Of a DNA stretch of 64,000 nt, positions 37,566 to 46,876 are shown piece after piece; position 1 is the stretch's first letter; every line of letters starts with the position of its first letter. The notes beneath the pieces are model-generated. The model worked only from the letters and a program-made list of their open reading frames with translations, did no database searches and was not told the origin of the DNA. A program made the position numbers and the translations under genes. The stretch lies in assembly GCA_963756715.1 (NCBI GenBank), contig CAVWOV010000042.1, forward strand, positions 175,169 through 239,168. Reading direction: 5' to 3'. The stretch comes from VAZQ01 sp963756715 (GTDB taxonomy: Bacteria > Pseudomonadota > Alphaproteobacteria > Rhizobiales > Xanthobacteraceae).

Positions 37566-39809
37566 ATGGCTGCCAATGAGCTTGAAAAGACTGCTGGCGG
37601 CAGCCCGTCGATCCCATTCCACGCAATCCTCGTCCTCTATGGCGTGGCGATTTTCCTGAGCGCGGCGCTGCTGTTCGCGGTTCAACCGATCTTCGCCAAG
37701 ATGGTGTTGCCCAAGCTCGGTGGATCGGCCTCGGTCTGGTCGGTCGCCATGGTGTTCTTCCAGACCGTATTGCTGGCGGGTTACGCCTACGCGCATCTGC
37801 TCACACGCTACGTTCCGATACGCTATGCGGTCTTCATTCACGCCGCGGTGATGTGCGTGGCGGTGCTGGCCCTGCCGCTCGGGATCGCCGAAGGTTGGGA
37901 TCGCCCGCCGCCGGAGAACGAGTCGATCTGGCTGCTGGGGCTTTTTGCGGTTTCGATCGGCCTTCCGTTCTTTGCACTGTCGGCCAACGCGCCGCTGTTG
38001 CAGGCCTGGTTCGCGCGCGGAGATCATCCCCGCGCCCGCGACCCGTATTTCCTTTACGCCGCGAGCAACGTCGGCAGCATCATCGCGCTGCTGAGCTATC
38101 CGTTCGTCGTCGAGCCGTTCTCGCGCCTGGGCCCACAGACTTATGTCTGGTCGATCGCATTCTGCGTGCTGATCGCGCTGATCGGCACATGCGGCGTGCT
38201 CTCCTGGCGATCGACCACCGTCATGGATGCCGCCGCGGTCACGGCGGAAGCCGACGCGCGGCCGACCTGGCGTAATGCCGCGACCTGGATGGCGCTCGCC
38301 GCCATCCCGGCGGCGCTGCTGATCGCCGTCACGGCGCACCTGTCGACCGACATCGCGCCATCGCCGTTTCTCTGGGTCATTCCACTGGCGCTCTATCTTC
38401 TGACCTTCGTCATCGTGTTCCAGCAGCATCCCGTCCTGCCGCATCAGATCGCGGTGATGGTTCAACCGATCCTGCTGGTCGCCCTGGTTGCGACGATCGT
38501 TTACACGATCAACGACTATCTGCCGCTCGTCATGCTGCTGCATGTGGTGACGTTCTTCGTCACCGCCCTGGTCTGCCACGGCGAATTGGCACGGCGCCGG
38601 CCGCTCGCCGGTCACCTGACTTCATTTTACATGTGGATGTCGGCCGGTGGCGTCATCGGCGGCATCTGCGCGGCGCTTGTGGCGCCGCATCTGTTCTCGT
38701 GGATCGCGGAATATCCGATCCTGATCGCACTCGCGATCCTCTGCCGGCCGGCGCTGGCTCTCGGCAGCCGCCGGGAGAACATGCTGATCGCGATTGCGTT
38801 CGTCGTTGCCGCCCTGATCATCGTGGTGCCGGCGACCGCGTTCTACTACGGCCTCAGCGACACGTCGTTCTACTGGAGCCTGGGCGCGCTCCTGGTGCTG
38901 GCGCTTGCGGCATCGCAGCTTCGCACTCCGCTCGCATTCGCGGCCCTCATCGTTCTCACGTTCATGGTCTGGCGCTTCTACGAAGTCGAATTCGACCGTG
39001 TCCGCAGCTTTTTCGGCGTGCATAAGGTCGTCGATCGGGCGGACGGCGTGCGTGTGCTGCAGCACGGAACCACCATTCACGGCGCCGAGCGCATGATCGA
39101 TATCGAAGCGGGGTCCGGCGTAAGGCCGCTACCGTTAACCTACTTCCACGCCGATTCCGCGACGGTGCAGACGATCGCCGCCGCACGTGCGCGTACCGGC
39201 GGCCCGGTCACCGTCGCGATCATCGGTCTCGGCGCCGGTACGCTGGCCTGCTATTCCGAACCCGGTGATGATTGGACCTACTACGAGATCGATCCCGCGG
39301 TCATCGATATCGCGCGCGATCCGAACCGCTTCACCTATCTGTCGGCCTGCGCTCCGGAGATGCCCATCGTCCTGGGAGATGCCCGGCTTACGCTGGCTGA
39401 CGCGCCCGACGGGCATTACGACGTGATCCTCGTCGACGCGTTCGCGTCCGATACGATGCCGGTCCACCTGATGACGAAGGAGGCGATGGCGATCTACCTG
39501 CGAAAGCTCAAGCCGGAGGGTATTGTCGCGTTGCACGTGTCCAGCCGTTACATGGAACTCGTGTCGGTGGTCGCCGGGATAGCGGAAGCCAACGGCCTCG
39601 TGGCGCGTACCAATCCGCCGGAAGATGCCGATGAATCGGCCTATCGCTATTCGTCCGCGGTGGTGGCTGCGGCGCGGGCCGACAAGGATTTTGGCACGCT
39701 CGTAAGCAAAGGCAACTGGATGGAGATCAAGCCCGATCCACACGAATGGGTGTGGACTGACGATTATTCCAACGTCATCGGTGCCATGATCAGGTATTGG
39801 CGACAATAG
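37566..39809 (+). CDS. Fused multi-pass membrane protein with spermidine-synthase-like domain
   Basis: 747 residues from ATG 37566 (AGAGGG 9 bases upstream). Residues 20-480 hold about a dozen or more membrane segments. The C-terminal 230 residues form a Rossmann domain like polyamine aminopropyltransferases: VAIIGLGAGTLACYSEPGDDW, EIDPAVIDIA, VLGDARLTLADAPDGHYDVI and LVDAFASDTMPVHLMTKEA. These fused proteins are widespread and mostly uncharacterised; the domain may bind an aminopropyl donor or S-adenosylmethionine. The Asp/Glu pattern in LVDAFASD differs from the classic DxxD of spermidine synthases, so polyamine synthesis is not certain. Confidence 0.85.
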   Translation: MAANELEKTAGGSPSIPFHAILVLYGVAIFLSAALLFAVQPIFAKMVLPKLGGSASVWSVAMVFFQTVLLAGYAYAHLLTRYVPIRYAVFIHAAVMCVAVLALPLGIAEGWDRPPPENESIWLLGLFAVSIGLPFFALSANAPLLQAWFARGDHPRARDPYFLYAASNVGSIIALLSYPFVVEPFSRLGPQTYVWSIAFCVLIALIGTCGVLSWRSTTVMDAAAVTAEADARPTWRNAATWMALAAIPAALLIAVTAHLSTDIAPSPFLWVIPLALYLLTFVIVFQQHPVLPHQIAVMVQPILLVALVATIVYTINDYLPLVMLLHVVTFFVTALVCHGELARRRPLAGHLTSFYMWMSAGGVIGGICAALVAPHLFSWIAEYPILIALAILCRPALALGSRRENMLIAIAFVVAALIIVVPATAFYYGLSDTSFYWSLGALLVLALAASQLRTPLAFAALIVLTFMVWRFYEVEFDRVRSFFGVHKVVDRADGVRVLQHGTTIHGAERMIDIEAGSGVRPLPLTYFHADSATVQTIAAARARTGGPVTVAIIGLGAGTLACYSEPGDDWTYYEIDPAVIDIARDPNRFTYLSACAPEMPIVLGDARLTLADAPDGHYDVILVDAFASDTMPVHLMTKEAMAIYLRKLKPEGIVALHVSSRYMELVSVVAGIAEANGLVARTNPPEDADESAYRYSSAVVAAARADKDFGTLVSKGNWMEIKPDPHEWVWTDDYSNVIGAMIRYWRQ

Positions 39810-39960
39810 TCGCGGGCGCGCCGTTGCGCGGGGCGCTGACAAATATGCCGCGCTTGTTCGGTTGCTTCCTGTTCCTGTGAGCTTCCCATCGCCAAAAAAA
39901 GAGCCTACCCTTCGATCTGGAAATGAAAGTCTGGGGCGAACTGTGCAGCCATTTGACGGG

Positions 39961-42900
39961 ATGGCGAGCTTTCGCGTGTTGGGCTGCGGCCTTCGCGCGC
40001 TGAAACGGCCATTGTTCCTGGCAGGAATGTTGTTCACGGCTGAATCGGGGCCGGCAACCGCACAAGGCATTCAGCCAGGCGAAGCTGTCGTGACCCGCTT
40101 TTCCGGTTCGACAACGACGCAGGTGCCCGGCGGCGCCGTGACCGTAATCAATCCCGATGGAACGTCCGCGAGCATCATCGATATTCGTTCGCCCGGTCGG
40201 CCCCCGCAGGGAGACCATTGGCTCAATGAGCCGCAACGCAACCCTGTCACAGCCAGCCAGGTTGGGCAGGTCTTCGGCGTAACGCTCGACGGCGAAAATC
40301 CGCCCAACGTGTACCTGACGGCCACGGCGGCGTTCGGCCTGCATCGCACGCCGGACAACGCCCAGTGGATGGCGGGCATGTGGGGTGCGGGCGGCGGGCC
40401 GGGCACCGTCTACAAGCTCGACGCCCGCGCCGGCTATCAGCCCAGGCCTTTTGCCAATATCACGCTCAACGGCCGGCCTAATAGCGGCGCCGCGTTGGGC
40501 AACATCGCGTTCGATCGCTGGAACAAGCAGTTGTTCGTGTCCGATCTCGAGACCGGAATGATCCACCGCATTCGGCCGAGCGACGGGGCGGATCTGGGCT
40601 TCTACGACCACGGCGTACAGGGCAGGGCCAAGTTCCTGGATGCTCCGAGCAACAAAGAAGGCAGTCTGCCGGAAATCCCGTTCGACCCGAACTCGCAGGC
40701 CGACATCGCGAACTGCTCGTCGGGACAATTCCAGCTCACGCCCGAATGCTGGAACATTGCCTCCAACGGCCGCAGGGTCTGGGGCCTTGGCGTCGGACGA
40801 GCTTCGGCCAGCGGCGAAGTCCGGCTCTACTATTCGGTCGCGAGCGGTCCGGATCTCGGCGACACGTCGTGGAACAGCCTTCCGGACGACGAAAAGCGCA
40901 ATTCGGTCTGGTCGGTGCGGATCGGTCCGGATGGCGGCTTCGACACGTCGAATATTCGCCGCGAATTCCTGCTGCCGGACTTCTTCGTCACCCCCGACGA
41001 CGTGACACGCGCGGGGCTCAGCCGGCCGGTCAGCGATATCACGTTTCCACAATGTTCGGACCGTCCGTTGATGCTGCTGGCCGAGCGTGGCGGCATTCGC
41101 AACCTCGGGCTCGACACGGTCAACCCGTTTGCCACGCCGCATGAGGCGCGGACGCTGCGCTATGAGCTGCATCAGGATGGCGTTTGGCGCCCGGTCGGCC
41201 GTTACGATGTCGGTTCTTATTACCGTTTCGCCGAAGGCACGCCCTACATGTTCGCAAACTGTGCGGGCGGCGTAGCGTTCGGATACGGCTATACGCCGGC
41301 GTGGACGATCGACGAGAAGCAGCTCAATCAGTTTGTGTGGATGACCGGCGACGCGCTCTGTTCGCCGACCGGCATGTGCCGTGCGCCCAACGCGGGCTCA
41401 CAAGGTGGCCAGGCGGAAGGCGATCCGTCCGAGGTTCATGGCATCCAAGGCCTGAAGGAGGGCGCCTATGCCGAGACAGCGCCGGCGTCGGCCTATGCGG
41501 AACTGAAGCCGACCTCGAATTATGCAACCGAGAATGTCGGTCTCGATCAATCCTACCTTGTTGACACCGACATCAACGTCAACGCGGATGGCTCCGTCAT
41601 CTACGAGGAACTGACGCGCGATGACTCCACCAAGATCGGGGACATCGCGATCTATGAATTCTGCGAGCCGACGCAATCGTACGGCTTCGTGCCGGTGATG
41701 GCGCCGCCGCCGGTCACGATCTATGAGCCTGGCCACTCGCCGAATGAAAGCCACGCCCGCTGGGCCTCGCACAGCGCCGAATACAGCCACTATCGCTACG
41801 GCTCGCATTGGCCGGCCATGAGCCATAACCGCTATGGGTCGCATCGGCCGGAGGGGTCGGTGAGACACTGGCCCCCGGGCTCGATCCGCCACTGGCCGCC
41901 GGGCTCGATCCGGCATTGGCCGCCGGGATCGGTGCGGCATTGGCCGCCCGGCTCGATCCGCCATTGGCCGCCGGGTTCGCGGACGCATTGGCCGCCCGGA
42001 TCCAGGACGCATTATCCGCCGGGGTCGACCAAACATTGGCCGCCAGGTTCGATGCCGAAGCACTTGCCCCCCGGTTCGGTGAAGCATTATCCGCCGGGCT
42101 CCATCAAACACTTCCCGCCCGGTTCGGTGAAGCACTTGCCGCCCGGCTCGACCAAGCATTCGCCGCCTGGATCGGTGAAGCACTGGCCGCCCGGCTCTCT
42201 GAAGCACCAGCCTCCAGGCTCGGTGAAGCAGCACTTGCCGCCAGGCTCGGCGAAGCATTTGCCGCCGGGCTCTCTGAAGCACCAGCCTCCGGGTTCAGTG
42301 AAGCAGCACTTGCCGCCCGGGTCGATCAAGCACCAGCCTCCGGGCTCGGTGAAGCAGCACCTGCCGCCTGGTTCGGTCGGCGTTCACCAGCCCCCGGGCT
42401 CGGTGAAGCAGCATCTGCCACCTGGTTCGGTCGGCGTTCACCAGCCTCCGGGCTCGGTGAAGCAGCATCTGCCGCCCGGTTCGGTTGGCGTTCACCAGCC
42501 TCCGGGCTCGGTGAAACAGCATCTGCCGCCTGGTTCGGTCGGCGTTCACCAGCCTCCGGGCTCGGTGAAACAGCACCTGCCGCCCGGTTCGGTTGGCGTT
42601 CACCAGCCCCCGGGCTCGGTGAAGCAGCATCTGCCGCCCGGTTCGGTCGGCGTTCATCAGCCTCCGGGCTCGGTGAAGCAGCATTTGCCGCCTGGCTCGG
42701 TGAAGCAGCATCTGCCGCCTGGTTCGGTGAAGCAGCATTTGCCGCCGGGTTCGGTGAAGCAGCATTTGCCGCCGGGTTCGGTGAAGCAGCATTCGCCGCC
42801 CGGTTCGGTGAAGCAGCATTCGCCGCCGGGTTCGGTGAAGCAGCACTCGCCACCTGGTTCGGTGAAGCAGCATTCGCCGCCCGGCTCGGTAAAGCAGCAT

Positions 42901-43200
42901 TCGCCTCCCGGGTTCGGTGAAGCGGCACTCGCCACCTGGTTCGGTGAAACAGCACTCGCCGCCCGGTTCCGTGAAACGGCACTCGCCGCCGGGATCAGTC
43001 AAGCAGCATTCACCCCCCGGTTCCGCAAAACGGTCGCCTCCGGCCGCTCAGAAGAAGACGCAATGAGCGGCAGCTGGCCTCGCTGCACGGGGACTGCTCA
43101 AGCCGGAAGGACTTTGATACAAATCGCCGACGGTTCGGCGTCGGAGGTCATATCGCGGAATGGTTCGTTTCTGTTGGGTAAGCGTCCCGGTTGCGCGTAG
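39961..43200 (+). CDS. Exported protein with beta-propeller-like region and long PPGS-His repeat tail, frameshifted near the end
   Basis: From ATG 39961 a hydrophobic start (RPLFLAGMLFTAESGPATAQ) suggests export. Residues about 50-580 are a globular region with repeats such as NIAFDRWNKQLFVSDLETG, resembling a six-bladed propeller. From 41857 the tail is built of [IVLT][KR]-H-x-PPGS units (RHWPPGS, KHYPPGS, KQHLPPGS, GVHQPPGS), about 41 copies up to 42910. There an extra G in CCCGGG shifts the frame, and reading continues to 43200 in unrelated sequence. Removing one G restores five more repeats and a stop at 43066, with an SPPAAQKKTQ ending. The repeats resemble a flexible, His-rich, possibly metal-binding or surface stalk. 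The start is weakly supported. Confidence 0.7.
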   Translation: MASFRVLGCGLRALKRPLFLAGMLFTAESGPATAQGIQPGEAVVTRFSGSTTTQVPGGAVTVINPDGTSASIIDIRSPGRPPQGDHWLNEPQRNPVTASQVGQVFGVTLDGENPPNVYLTATAAFGLHRTPDNAQWMAGMWGAGGGPGTVYKLDARAGYQPRPFANITLNGRPNSGAALGNIAFDRWNKQLFVSDLETGMIHRIRPSDGADLGFYDHGVQGRAKFLDAPSNKEGSLPEIPFDPNSQADIANCSSGQFQLTPECWNIASNGRRVWGLGVGRASASGEVRLYYSVASGPDLGDTSWNSLPDDEKRNSVWSVRIGPDGGFDTSNIRREFLLPDFFVTPDDVTRAGLSRPVSDITFPQCSDRPLMLLAERGGIRNLGLDTVNPFATPHEARTLRYELHQDGVWRPVGRYDVGSYYRFAEGTPYMFANCAGGVAFGYGYTPAWTIDEKQLNQFVWMTGDALCSPTGMCRAPNAGSQGGQAEGDPSEVHGIQGLKEGAYAETAPASAYAELKPTSNYATENVGLDQSYLVDTDINVNADGSVIYEELTRDDSTKIGDIAIYEFCEPTQSYGFVPVMAPPPVTIYEPGHSPNESHARWASHSAEYSHYRYGSHWPAMSHNRYGSHRPEGSVRHWPPGSIRHWPPGSIRHWPPGSVRHWPPGSIRHWPPGSRTHWPPGSRTHYPPGSTKHWPPGSMPKHLPPGSVKHYPPGSIKHFPPGSVKHLPPGSTKHSPPGSVKHWPPGSLKHQPPGSVKQHLPPGSAKHLPPGSLKHQPPGSVKQHLPPGSIKHQPPGSVKQHLPPGSVGVHQPPGSVKQHLPPGSVGVHQPPGSVKQHLPPGSVGVHQPPGSVKQHLPPGSVGVHQPPGSVKQHLPPGSVGVHQPPGSVKQHLPPGSVGVHQPPGSVKQHLPPGSVKQHLPPGSVKQHLPPGSVKQHLPPGSVKQHSPPGSVKQHSPPGSVKQHSPPGSVKQHSPPGSVKQHSPPGFGEAALATWFGETALAARFRETALAAGISQAAFTPRFRKTVASGRSEEDAMSGSWPRCTGTAQAGRTLIQIADGSASEVISRNGSFLLGKRPGCA
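41857..43035 (+). repeat. Tandem array of 21-27-bp units encoding PPGS-His repeats
   Basis: More than 40 degenerate units encode x-x-H-x-P-P-G-S. The first part is irregular 7-residue units (RHWPPGS). The middle is six copies of a 17-residue double unit (KQHLPPGSVGVHQPPGS with V joins), and the end is uniform 8-residue KQH[LS]PPGS units. The nucleotide pattern is so regular that long frames are open on both strands across the array; these are by-products. Confidence 0.95.
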
Positions 43201-44335
43201 TCTTCGTGATCGGTCGAGAAATCGGTGGTGCGCGCGACTTGGTGCGCTCCCAATCGGGTTAGCGGTAGCCGCAGGATTGTCGCTCCTGTCTGCAAATGCC
43301 GGTGCGGCAGCAGAACGGCCGAAGCTCTATACGCACGAAAAGAACATTGCAGACGTCAACAACGAGACAGTGCTTCCGCTGTCCGATCCGAAGGCGATGC
43401 TGTCGTTCGTGCTCGAAAGTCTGCCGGATCGTGTGAAGGTCTATCCAACCGAGAACTACTACTATTTCAAATTTTATCACCAGGGCGTGCTCTATGCCGG
43501 CAACATCCGGCTGGACATGATGGATCGCGACAAGGGCAAGCTGCATTTCGCCTATTTCGAGGACCTGCAGGAATGGAAAGCGGATGCGCCGCTCACCTAC
43601 AATGTGTTCGATCAGGCGGATGGCGTGCTGGTCGAAAAGATCGAGCCGCTCGTCTACCGTGTCACCTTCGGCGAGAAGCAGGTCGTCTTCGAATTGAACG
43701 ATCTGTCCAAGGTCGTTCCGCCCGCGTATGCGATCGGGCCGGACGAACAATATCTCGGACCGGTGTTCGACGATTCGGGGATCCGGTTTTTCCTGCTGTT
43801 CAATCCGAAGCTGAAGCTCTTTCACTACATCCTTGATGAGACCGTGAAGGTTGCGGACCAGTTCCGGCAGTCGACTCTGACAAATCGCATCCTGATCGGA
43901 GTGCGTACCGGTTTTGCGTACTATCTCGACCTGCGAATGAACCGGAAGATCCTGATCGGCGTGTTCGAAGCGAATTCCCGGGTCAACAATTGGTTCGATG
44001 GTCCATTCGACCAGTTGCCGGACAATTTCGTGAAGGGCGACGAATTGCGGGATGCGATCCTTGCGGTCGAGCCCAGCCTCACTGGGAAAATCGACCGCGT
44101 GGGCGGCTCATTCGACGGGTCCGGCCGGTACCTGATCGGACCTTATGCGACCTACCGCACTGAGGACCAACTCTATGTCTTCCATCAGTGCGCCATCAGC
44201 AGGGATGTGCCAAGCGACGCCTACTATCAGTGCTTTGTGGTGAACCAGGAGTACGGCGAGAACCCTGTGCCGCTGCCCCTGGTCACGCCGCCGGAGGTGC
44301 GTAAGCCTAAGAAGAAGAAACGCAGAAACCGGTGA
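43160..44335 (+). CDS. Secreted hypothetical protein following the PPGS-repeat gene
   Basis: 391 residues with a signal-like N-terminus (ALPIGLAVAAGLSLLSANAGAAA) after about 30 basic residues. The mature part has mixed beta-strand-rich sequence (YPTENYYYFKFYHQGVLYAGNIRLDMMDRD) and ends in a basic KPKKKKRRNR tail. No family is recognised. The literal reading of the upstream repeat gene runs 41 bases into it. With the upstream frameshift corrected, the gap is 93 bases, a normal operon spacing, so this is probably the partner of the repeat protein. The start is uncertain. Confidence 0.6.
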   Translation: MVRFCWVSVPVARSLRDRSRNRWCARLGALPIGLAVAAGLSLLSANAGAAAERPKLYTHEKNIADVNNETVLPLSDPKAMLSFVLESLPDRVKVYPTENYYYFKFYHQGVLYAGNIRLDMMDRDKGKLHFAYFEDLQEWKADAPLTYNVFDQADGVLVEKIEPLVYRVTFGEKQVVFELNDLSKVVPPAYAIGPDEQYLGPVFDDSGIRFFLLFNPKLKLFHYILDETVKVADQFRQSTLTNRILIGVRTGFAYYLDLRMNRKILIGVFEANSRVNNWFDGPFDQLPDNFVKGDELRDAILAVEPSLTGKIDRVGGSFDGSGRYLIGPYATYRTEDQLYVFHQCAISRDVPSDAYYQCFVVNQEYGENPVPLPLVTPPEVRKPKKKKRRNR

Positions 44336-44422
44336 TACTGCAGCCGGTTGCGAAGGCTCTCATCCGTCAGCGGGAATTCCGGTCTTCCGCAGAGCGAGCC
44401 GCCCAGCGAGTGCAAAAAGAAT

Positions 44423-44448
44423 CCGCCCGCCTCGATTGAGGCGGGCGG
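44423..44448. terminator. Bidirectional hairpin terminator
   Basis: CCGCCCGCCTC (44423-44433), loop GATT and GAGGCGGGCGG (44438-44448). On the minus strand it is followed by ATTCTTTTTGC, a good T tract; on the plus strand by CGTTCGTTT. It lies between convergent genes ending at 44335 and 44498. Confidence 0.8.
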
Positions 44449-44497
44449 CGTTCGTTTGGGCGATCGGCTGCCGTTGTTTCGGCAAGCGCGATCCAGG

Positions 44498-46318
44498 TTA
44501 GTTATCCTTCACGTCCGTCTGCAACGATCCGGTCACGACGCGGCGGATGAGGTCGTTGTTCTCCATCACCACCGTGCACTCTCCTCCAGACTTTTTGCTG
44601 CAGTTGGCCAGCGCCCGCTTGCGCGCGCCGGTGATGTCGCTTGGATTGGCTACCCAGTAGGCGCTCTTACGGGAAGCGGTCACTACCAGGAGCTTCGGCA
44701 TCGGGGTCGAGAAATACTCCTCGACCACCGGCCGGGCGCTGTCCGCGAGCTTGGTCGCATTCATCACGTCCTGGACGCGAGCCACGTTGGCGTTCGGCAT
44801 GCGGTTCGCCTTCATGAACCGGTCGACCGCGCGCAGCCACTTCACGCGTCCGCTGAAGTCGGCGAACAGGTTGTGACCGTCGTGCATGATCGGCGGAAAC
44901 GTCCAGAGCTTGGCGCGTCCGCCGGCTTCCGTGTAGGCGGCGTGCATGCGGGCGACGACATCCGGCGGAAACAGGCTGTCGTTCTCGGCATAGAGCCACA
45001 AGGTGGGGACCCGGGTGCGGGCACCAAACGTCGCCATCGCCGACGTCAGCGCCTCGAAATCGCAGACGCCGCCGTTGCCGTCTGTCCGCCACACGCCGCC
45101 GGAGACGTTGATCACGCCGATCAGGCCGGCCGGCTTGCGGGCGGCGAAGGCGAGCACGGTGCCGCCGCCGAGCGACTGTCCGACCGCGATGACGCGCGAG
45201 CCGTCGGCATCGGGCCGGGCGGCGATCACCTTCAATGCGGCATCGAGGTCATCCGCCTCGATATCAAAGCCACGGACCAGGTCCGCGTTCTGGCAAGACA
45301 TGTAGGCAGCGCCCCGCGACACACCCGGAATGCCGTCCGACTGGCCGTAGCCGCGGCGGATGACAACGACCGAGAGCCAGCCGCGGGCGGCGAAATCGCG
45401 GGCCTGCGCCAGGAACAGGTCAGCGCGCAGTCCCTGGTTCTCTTCCGCCTTGAGGTTCTTGCCGTGGGTGATCAGTGCGATCGGCAGACGGCCATCAGCC
45501 TTGGCCGGGCGCACGATCAGGGCTTCGAGACGGAATGTGCCCTTGGGACCCTTGTAGGTGAGGAAGGTCCGCTCCTCGACCAACTCCTGCTCAGGGGCGG
45601 CAGCGAGCGGCGACTTCGTCGCAGGCTCATTGGCGGGGGCGGTGTTGACGCGGCTCGTCTTCGCCGGCGCTGCAGCAGGGGTGTTGCCCTTGGGCGCCGC
45701 GGCCGGCCGTTTCGGTTCGTTCTCCTTGGCGGCAAACGGGTTCGGCGCGGACCCTTTCAGAGCGCCGAAGCAGGCTTCGACTTCCGTCAGCGCGGCTCCG
45801 AAGCCTTCCATCGGCAGATTGAACGATGCCTGGGCGGCTTTGATCTCGATCTTGGGCAGTGCGCCCAGTTTCTGCATCCGCTCGCCATCGGTGCCCATTT
45901 CGATGATGACGACCTTCGGCGAGACCGCGACGGCTTCGCCATTGCCCTGCACAACCGGAGGCGCGATCAATTCGACCGGGAATTTGGTCTGCGGCTTGAG
46001 GTTCCAATCGCCAGACCCGAGTACGAGACGATAACCGCCGGGAAATCGCACGAGCGCGAACTGTAGCGATCCACCGCCGGGCGCGGCGCCGCGCACCGGA
46101 CGCTCGGCGCTGCAGTGGGTGCCGACGTCGCCGCGCTTCCAGCCGTCGATGGTCCAGAGCCCGACCTGCTTGGAGGCCCCGGCCTTGGTGACGGGGGCGG
46201 ACGGGTTGGCCTGCGCCAACGCGCCGGATTGAACGGAGAGCACCAGCGCGAATGCGGTCCCGGTAACGAGGCCGAGGACCGATGCACGACGATGTAGCGT
46301 CGAGAAGAGCTTGCACAT
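44498..46318 (-). CDS. Exported multi-domain alpha/beta hydrolase
   Basis: 606 residues starting with a signal peptide (LGLVTGTAFALVLSVQSGALA). Residues 30-200 form a separate N-terminal domain, followed by a low-complexity Ala/Pro linker (KRPAAAPKGNTPAAAPAKT). The hydrolase domain follows (about residues 240-515): GQSLGGGTVLAFAAR gives the nucleophile Ser, AENDSLFPPD the likely acid and MHDGHNLFADF the His. The last 70 residues (ANPSDITGARKRALANCSKKSG) resemble a small DUF4189-like Cys domain. Substrate unknown; the dienelactone-hydrolase-like core suggests an ester or peptide. A terminator separates it from the convergent secreted gene. Confidence 0.75.
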   Translation of the reverse strand: MCKLFSTLHRRASVLGLVTGTAFALVLSVQSGALAQANPSAPVTKAGASKQVGLWTIDGWKRGDVGTHCSAERPVRGAAPGGGSLQFALVRFPGGYRLVLGSGDWNLKPQTKFPVELIAPPVVQGNGEAVAVSPKVVIIEMGTDGERMQKLGALPKIEIKAAQASFNLPMEGFGAALTEVEACFGALKGSAPNPFAAKENEPKRPAAAPKGNTPAAAPAKTSRVNTAPANEPATKSPLAAAPEQELVEERTFLTYKGPKGTFRLEALIVRPAKADGRLPIALITHGKNLKAEENQGLRADLFLAQARDFAARGWLSVVVIRRGYGQSDGIPGVSRGAAYMSCQNADLVRGFDIEADDLDAALKVIAARPDADGSRVIAVGQSLGGGTVLAFAARKPAGLIGVINVSGGVWRTDGNGGVCDFEALTSAMATFGARTRVPTLWLYAENDSLFPPDVVARMHAAYTEAGGRAKLWTFPPIMHDGHNLFADFSGRVKWLRAVDRFMKANRMPNANVARVQDVMNATKLADSARPVVEEYFSTPMPKLLVVTASRKSAYWVANPSDITGARKRALANCSKKSGGECTVVMENNDLIRRVVTGSLQTDVKDN

Positions 46319-46668
46319 GGTTTAATCCTCCAGTTGAAGTTCAATTGCTTCGATGGCGGAGGATCGGTCAGAGCGCCGGGCGTGCGATGTGACGGCGAGC
46401 ACGGAATGAACGTTTGGTAATCTTGACCTGTCGCCGAAGCTTGGAGGCGGGTTGATGCCCAACCAAGTGGCGGCTCTGAGGGAATCATTAGAAGACGATG
46501 TGCGACTGATCGCCTTTAGCCGCGCGTCGGTAACCGCCAAGTTGGAATCGCCAAGTCGGTAACGTCCTGAGACGAAGTTGGATGGTCCCCAACCGACAAG
46601 GGCCGCTTCCGATCATTGCCCGGCCCGCCGGGCCGTTCCTGAATAAGCGCGGCCTGCGCATTGCGCGC

Positions 46669-46779
46669 TCAGAAGCAATCGACCGCAAACTGCATGCAAT
46701 GACCAATGTAGAAAGAGAACACGACTCCGGCGATCAAGATGCCGGTCGCAAAGCTCGTAATCGTTGAATGGATCGTCAT
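46669..46779 (-). CDS. 36-residue single-span membrane protein
   Basis: ATG at 46779 with AAGGGGG 7 bases upstream on the minus strand, stop TGA at 46669. One hydrophobic helix (TSFATGILIAGVVFSFYIGH) is followed by a short CMQFAVDCF tail with two cysteines. A 38-residue form starting at 46785 is possible. No family recognised. A perfect CRP-type site lies 82 bases upstream. The rest of the gap 46319-47055 holds no other convincing gene; an unremarkable GC palindrome lies at 46618-46633. Confidence 0.45.
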   Translation of the reverse strand: MTIHSTITSFATGILIAGVVFSFYIGHCMQFAVDCF

Positions 46780-46860
46780 CGCCATCCCCCTTGGATAACG
46801 CCGGACTGCCGGCGGCCATCTGGCTGATGTCGAAACCTAATCCGTTGCCGGACCGGCGAA

Positions 46861-46876
46861 TGTGATCGCCGTCACA
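46861..46876. promoter_or_regulatory. CRP-type operator TGTGA-N6-TCACA
   Basis: TGTGA (46861-46865), six bases, TCACA (46872-46876) is a perfect match to the CRP/CAP consensus half-sites with the right spacing. It stands between the small membrane gene (minus) and the LLM gene (plus, 180 bases downstream) and could control either. Confidence 0.6.

Noticed and set aside
41916..42920. Long Ala-rich frame and several minus-strand frames across the PPGS repeats
   Set aside because: They are by-products of a regular repeat read in other frames; only the PPGS frame joins the upstream globular domain.
42890..42930. Programmed frameshift in the PPGS repeat gene
   Set aside because: No slippery heptamer or stimulatory structure was recognised, although phase variation by repeat length remains open (see findings).
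41857..43035. CRISPR array
   Set aside because: Repeats are contiguous, coding and variable with no unique spacers. The 16-bp repeats at 12446 also have no spacers.
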